Positions 60,510-64,000 of a stretch of DNA of 64,000 nt are shown piece after piece. The notes under the pieces were generated by a model. That model saw only the letters and a list, made by a program, of their open reading frames with translations. It ran no database searches and was not told the origin of the DNA. This DNA comes from Chryseobacterium foetidum (GTDB lineage Bacteria > Bacteroidota > Bacteroidia > Flavobacteriales > Weeksellaceae): contig NZ_JAMXIA010000001.1 in assembly GCF_025457425.1 (NCBI RefSeq), forward strand, positions 3,658,001 through 3,722,000, in the 5' to 3' direction. Position 1 is the first letter of the stretch. The number at the start of each line of letters is the position of its first letter. A program made the position numbers and the translations under genes.

Positions 60510-61424
60510 GCAACGTCACTTCGAGTAGATTTTTAAAAAAAATCGTATCGAGAAGTTGTTGTTTTACAAATGTATTTTGTTGTTTATTCACTGGTTCTCG
60601 ATACATTTTTCTCCGCTCCGCTACGAAAAACACTCGAACTGACGGCAGCCTTTTTTCTTTCAACGGTAGCGTCACTTCGAGTAGATTTTTGAAGAAAATC
60701 GTATCGAGAAGTTGTTGTTTTGGAAAATGAATTTTGTTGTTTGTTCACTGGTTCTCGATACATTTTTCTCCGCTCCGCTACGAAAAACACTCGAACTGAC
60801 GGCAGCCTTTTTTCTTTCAACGGCAGCGTCACTACGAGTGGATTTTTGAAGAAAATCGTATCGAGAAGTTGTTGAATTTCGAAAGAGATTTGTCATTTAT
60901 TCACTGGTTCTCGATACATTTTTCTCCGCTCCACTGCGAAAAACATTCGAACTGACGGGAGGGTTTTATTATTCTCAAAGGCAGCGTCACTTCGAGTAGA
61001 TTTTTGAAAAAAATCGTATCGAGAAGTTGTTGTTTTACAAATGTATTTTGTTGTTTATTCACTGGTTCTAGATACATTTTTCTCCGCTTTGCTACGAAAA
61101 ACACTCGAACTGACGGGAAGGTTTTATTATTCTCAAAGGCAGCGTCACTTCGAGTAGATTTTTGAAGAAAATCGTATCGAGAAGTTGTTGAATTTCGAAA
61201 GAGATTTGTCATTTATTCACTGGTTCTCGATACATTTTTCTCCGCTCCGCTACGAAAAACACTCGAACTGACGGCAGCGTTTTTTCTTTCAACGGTAGCG
61301 TCACTTCGAGTAGATTTTTGAAGAAAATCGTATCGAGAAGTTGTTGTTTAAAAAAAACGTCGTTTATTCACTGGTTCTCGATACATTTTTATCCGCTCCG
61401 CTGCGAAAAACACTCGAACTGACG
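60510..61424. repeat. tandem array of six ~157-bp palindromic units
   Basis: The marker GTATCGAGAAGTTGTTG occurs at 60545, 60701, 60858, 61016, 61174 and 61330, giving periods of 156, 157, 158, 158 and 156. Each unit begins CGTCACTTCGAGT and ends ACTCGAACTGACG (complementary with one mismatch). Inside are GTATCGAGAA and TTCTCGATAC, so each about 118-base unit can fold into a nested hairpin. The loop occurs in at least three versions (TTTTACAAATG, AATTTCGAAAG and a short one in the last unit), arranged as a mosaic. Short frames across it are by-products of the repeat. With the terminator it fills the 1079-base gap 60421-61499. Confidence 0.9.
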
Positions 61425-61499
61425 TGCTAGAAACGCGGAATTATAAATTAAAAAAATCTGCTCCAAAAGAAACAGATTTCATATCATTAAAAATTTAAT

Positions 61500-62234
61500 T
61501 TAAAATGCTTTCACCATCAATTCCGCTTCAAAAACATCCTCAAAATGCTTTCTGATTTTGGTTTTGATGTCTTCCATTTCTTCGGGAGTTAAATCTCTTT
61601 CAAGTTCTCTTTTTAGGGAAGTGACCTGTTTGTCTTTGATACCGCAGGGGATGATGTATTCAAAATAACGCATGTCAGTATTGATGTTGAGGGCAAAACC
61701 GTGAAGAGTAACCCAACGTGAGGCTTTTACGCCCATCGCACAGATTTTTCTGGCGTAAGGTTTTCCTACATCCAGCCATACTCCGGTTTCGCCGGGAGAT
61801 CTTTCGCCTTTTAATCCGTAATCGGCAATGGTTCTGATGATGACTTCCTCCAGATCTCGCATGTATTTATGAATGTCTGTGAAGAAATTTTCAAGGTCTA
61901 AAACGGGATAACCCACTATTTGTCCGTATCCGTGATAGGTAATGTCTCCGCCACGGTTTACCTTTACAAAAGTAGCGTCGATTTCTTTTAACTTGTCGAT
62001 TCCGGCGAGCATGTTTTCTTCATGACCACTTTTTCCGAGGGTGTAAACGTGGGGATGTTCTACCAAAAGAAAATGATTGGGGGTTGTGATATGATCTTCA
62101 GGAGCTAAATCGCGGTTTTTGATCTTGATGTCAATAATATCTTTCATCAGTTTTTCCTGATGATCCCATGCAGGCTGATATTCTCTGATGCCTAAATCTT
62201 CAAATTCTACGACTTTATTTTGATGTGTATTCAT
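61500..62234 (-). CDS. lipB: octanoyltransferase (lipoate biosynthesis)
   Basis: A 244-residue LipB that moves octanoyl from acyl carrier protein to lipoyl domains. Motifs: VEHPHVYTLGKSG, VNRGGDITYHGYGQIVGYPVLDL with the RGG-x-T-x-HG-PGQ-type signature, and WVTLHGFALNINTDMRYFEYIIPCGI carrying the catalytic Cys, plus GVWLDVGKPYARKICAMGVKASRW with the catalytic Lys. The start at 62234 is normal for the family. It stands alone next to trpA on the same strand. Confidence 0.94.
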   Translation of the reverse strand: MNTHQNKVVEFEDLGIREYQPAWDHQEKLMKDIIDIKIKNRDLAPEDHITTPNHFLLVEHPHVYTLGKSGHEENMLAGIDKLKEIDATFVKVNRGGDITYHGYGQIVGYPVLDLENFFTDIHKYMRDLEEVIIRTIADYGLKGERSPGETGVWLDVGKPYARKICAMGVKASRWVTLHGFALNINTDMRYFEYIIPCGIKDKQVTSLKRELERDLTPEEMEDIKTKIRKHFEDVFEAELMVKAF

Positions 62235-62266
62235 GCTTTACTTTGATGATACAAATTTACTAATTT

Positions 62267-63040
62267 TTACGCTTTTATAGAATGGATGAAATCTATGGCT
62301 TTTGTCTTCCAATCTCTATTTTGTAAAAGGATGTTGACGAAGGCTGTTCCGATGATTCCGCCGTCTGCTTTTTCGGTGACATTTTCAAAGTCTTCTCTGG
62401 ATTTAATTCCAAAACCAATCATGACCGGATTTTTTAATGGAAGAGATGCAATCTTGGAAAGATATTCTTCATTTTTTAAAACTGCGCTGTCATTTCCCGT
62501 TGTGGAAGATGAACTTACGGCGTACAAAAATCCTGAACTTAAAGAGTCGAGGTATAAAATTCTGTCATCTGAAGTTTCAGGCGTAATTAGAAATGTAAAA
62601 TTCAAATTATATTTTTCTAAAATCTTCTGATAATTTCTCTCAAATTCTATAGGTGGCAAATCCGGAATAATCAATCCTGAAACTCCGCTTTCAGCACATT
62701 CTTTACAGAGGTTTTCAAATCCAAAACTTAAGACTGGATTGATGTAACCCATCAAAATAATTGGAATTCTGATTTCTTCTTTAATAGATTTTAGTTGAGA
62801 GAAAAGTTTTTCGATGGTCATTCCTTTTTTCAGAGCCAGCTCGTGAGCCTGAGAAATAACCGGTCCATCTGCAACGGGATCAGAATATGGCATCCCGATT
62901 TCCATCATATCTGCTCCTGAATTCTGGATGAGTCTGATGATTTCTGTGGTGTCTTCGAGATGGGGAATTCCGGCTGTGAAGTAAATGTTTAGTTTGGGTT
63001 GGGTGTTGGAAGATGGGTGTTGGGTGTTATGATTTTTCAT
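62267..63040 (-). CDS. trpA: tryptophan synthase alpha subunit
   Basis: A 257-residue TIM barrel that cleaves indole-3-glycerol phosphate. Catalytic Glu lies in MEIGMPYSDPVADGPVI together with the substrate-loop Asp; GLIIPDLPPIEFE and VMIGFGIKSREDFENV are also typical. The first 15 residues (rich in His, Asn, Gln, Pro, Ser) are encoded by a low-complexity TGGGTGTTGG tract and are not typical of TrpA. No other start lies before the conserved LNIYFTAGIP, so the extension is probably translated. Confidence 0.94.
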   Translation of the reverse strand: MKNHNTQHPSSNTQPKLNIYFTAGIPHLEDTTEIIRLIQNSGADMMEIGMPYSDPVADGPVISQAHELALKKGMTIEKLFSQLKSIKEEIRIPIILMGYINPVLSFGFENLCKECAESGVSGLIIPDLPPIEFERNYQKILEKYNLNFTFLITPETSDDRILYLDSLSSGFLYAVSSSSTTGNDSAVLKNEEYLSKIASLPLKNPVMIGFGIKSREDFENVTEKADGGIIGTAFVNILLQNRDWKTKAIDFIHSIKA

Positions 63041-63082
63041 TTTTGATTTTTTTTTTTTTTAAGTGTTTTTTTCTGCATGGTT

Positions 63083-63128
63083 GATAGGATTGTATCCTAT
63101 CCTTTGTTAAATCGTCCCTTTAGGACTT
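63083..63128 (+). repeat. 46-base palindromic repeat between trpB and trpA, copy 1
   Basis: Contains the hairpins GATAGGATTGTATCC and GTCCCTTTAGGAC; repeated 84 bases later at 63167-63212 with a few changes. Located in the 199-base gap between trpB and trpA. Confidence 0.8.
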
Positions 63129-63166
63129 GCATGACGAAAAATAATTTGATTTACAACAATCATTTA

Positions 63167-63212
63167 GATAGGATTGCATCCTATACTTTGTTAATTCGTC
63201 CATTTGGGACTT
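63167..63212 (+). repeat. 46-base palindromic repeat between trpB and trpA, copy 2
   Basis: Same order of hairpins as copy 1 (GATAGGATTGCATCC; GTCCATTTGGGAC), with substitutions that keep the symmetry in both stems. Confidence 0.8.
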
Positions 63213-63239
63213 TTGATGGAAATTTGTTTTACAGCAAAA

Positions 63240-64000
63240 TCAAACATCTATCTTCCGACTTCCATCTTCCAGCACCCTCAGATACGTTTCCATATCCTTG
63301 TCGCCACGCCCGCTCAAGCAAATCACAACAATGTCGTCTTCATTAAATTTCTTTTTATTTAAAACTGCCAAAGCATGTGCACTTTCCAAAGCTGGAATAA
63401 TTCCCTCCAGTTTAGTCAGTTCGAATGCAGATTGCAAAGCTTCATCATCATTAATGCTGAAAAATTCTGCACGTTTTTCTTGAAACAAATTTGCGTGAAA
63501 CGGCCCGATTCCAGGATAATCCAAACCTGCAGAAATCGAGTGTGGCTCGATAACCTGACCATCGTTGGTCTGCATGACCAGACTTTTACTTCCATGCAAA
63601 ACGCCTAACGTTCCCAAAAAAGTTGTCGCAGCAGATTTTCCTGATTCAATCCCGAAACCACCAGCCTCTGCGGCAATGATTTTCACATTTTCTTCTTCCA
63701 CAAAATGATAGAAAGCTCCTGCAGCATTGCTTCCGCCACCAACACAGGCAATCACGTAATCAGGATTTTCTCTTCCTATTTGTTCGAAAAGTTGTTCTTT
63801 AATTTCTTTTGAAATCACGGATTGAAATCTTGCGACCAAATCAGGAAACGGATGTGGACCAACCACGCTTCCAATCACGTAATGTGTTGTCGTTGAATTG
63901 TTAATCCAATCTCTTAAAGCTTCATTCACAGCGTCTTTCAAAGTTTTTGAACCTGACGTTGCGGGAATTACGGTGGCTCCCAACATTTTCATTCTTCCAA
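63240..64000 (-). CDS. trpB: tryptophan synthase beta subunit (N-terminus beyond window edge)
   Basis: About 253 C-terminal residues are visible; the frame is open past base 64000 (RMKMLGATV preceded by in-frame codons), so the ATG at 63992 is internal. PLP-phosphate loop [32 protein letters not shown] and [15 protein letters not shown] identify it. It condenses indole with serine. The usual end near DKDMETYL is followed by an extra tail encoded by a GGAAGATGGAAG-like tract. trpA follows after a 199-base repeat-filled gap. Confidence 0.94.
   Translation of the reverse strand, partial: GRMKMLGATVIPATSGSKTLKDAVNEALRDWINNSTTTHYVIGSVVGPHPFPDLVARFQSVISKEIKEQLFEQIGRENPDYVIACVGGGSNAAGAFYHFVEEENVKIIAAEAGGFGIESGKSAATTFLGTLGVLHGSKSLVMQTNDGQVIEPHSISAGLDYPGIGPFHANLFQEKRAEFFSINDDEALQSAFELTKLEGIIPALESAHALAVLNKKKFNEDDIVVICLSGRGDKDMETYLRVLEDGSRKIDV

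Noticed and set aside
60461..61212. Several 70-100-residue open frames in the repeat array
   Set aside because: They repeat the same low-complexity peptides in each unit and exist only because the array period keeps frames open; no start signals or family resemblance.
60510..61424. CRISPR array
   Set aside because: Periodicity is regular, but units are about 157 bp with mostly conserved spacers and internal palindromes, and no cas genes are near.
63077..63346. Plus-strand 89-residue frame between trpA and trpB
   Set aside because: It translates the two palindromic repeats and then antisense trpB; not a gene.

Overview
The window reads as chromosome of a low-GC member of the Bacteroidota, most likely a Weeksellaceae flavobacterium close to Chryseobacterium. 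The basis is a SusC/SusD locus, recurrent TAnnTTTG promoter -7 boxes, many signal peptides ending in xAQ, Flavobacteriia gene orders (gnd-zwf-pgl, recF with a DciA-like gene, trpB-trpA) and dense short intergenic palindromes. No rRNA, IS element, prophage or CRISPR array was found. One tRNA-Arg lies at 24505-24578. Both ends of the window cut a gene (gnd on the left, trpB on the right).

Layout. 1-2755: oxidative pentose phosphate operon (gnd, zwf, pgl). 3262-8115: a secreted/outer-membrane set (isochorismatase-like hydrolase, YtcJ-type amidohydrolase, AlgE-like porin, a lone M17 N-terminal domain) preceded by two copies of one promoter/operator module. 8836-24030: a large hybrid histidine kinase, three DUF4402-like pilin-type subunits, a PapD-like chaperone, a beta-barrel usher-like protein and a two-domain putative tip subunit. 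These are followed without a clear break by a second hybrid kinase, a small histidine kinase and a LuxR/NarL response regulator. I read this as a chaperone-usher-like surface-fibre locus with its own phosphorelay; it is the most interesting part of the window. Two of the subunit genes have duplicated upstream regions with a perfect TGTAGT-N6-ACTACA palindrome.

24505-31586: tRNA-Arg, a metal-chelate binding lipoprotein, mtgA, a Gcr-type membrane protein, and a leftward cluster of a UbiA-like protein, a RelE/ParE-like toxin pair, recF, a lipoprotein and a DciA-like protein. 31753-37682: an alpha-2-macroglobulin-family gene split by a one-base homopolymer deletion. 38047-48140: small enzymes and membrane proteins (VOC, SRPBCC, DUF1569, DUF2490, a CPA1 antiporter, glutaminyl cyclase, deoxynucleoside kinase, ArsC-like, DUF493, DUF4197).

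48538-60420: a polysaccharide utilisation locus (SusC, SusD, a LamG lipoprotein, two GH144-type glucanases, an esterase, a GH3 beta-glucosidase), predicted to act on a beta-glucan and probably beta-1,2-glucan. SusC/D and the LamG lipoprotein would bind and import, the lipoprotein glucanases would cut outside, and GH3 would finish in the periplasm. 60510-61424 is a six-copy tandem array of about 157-bp palindromic units. 61500-64000 holds lipB, trpA and trpB on the minus strand.

Starts were chosen by family length, signal peptides and spacing; several gene families were named from remembered family patterns and no database search was possible.
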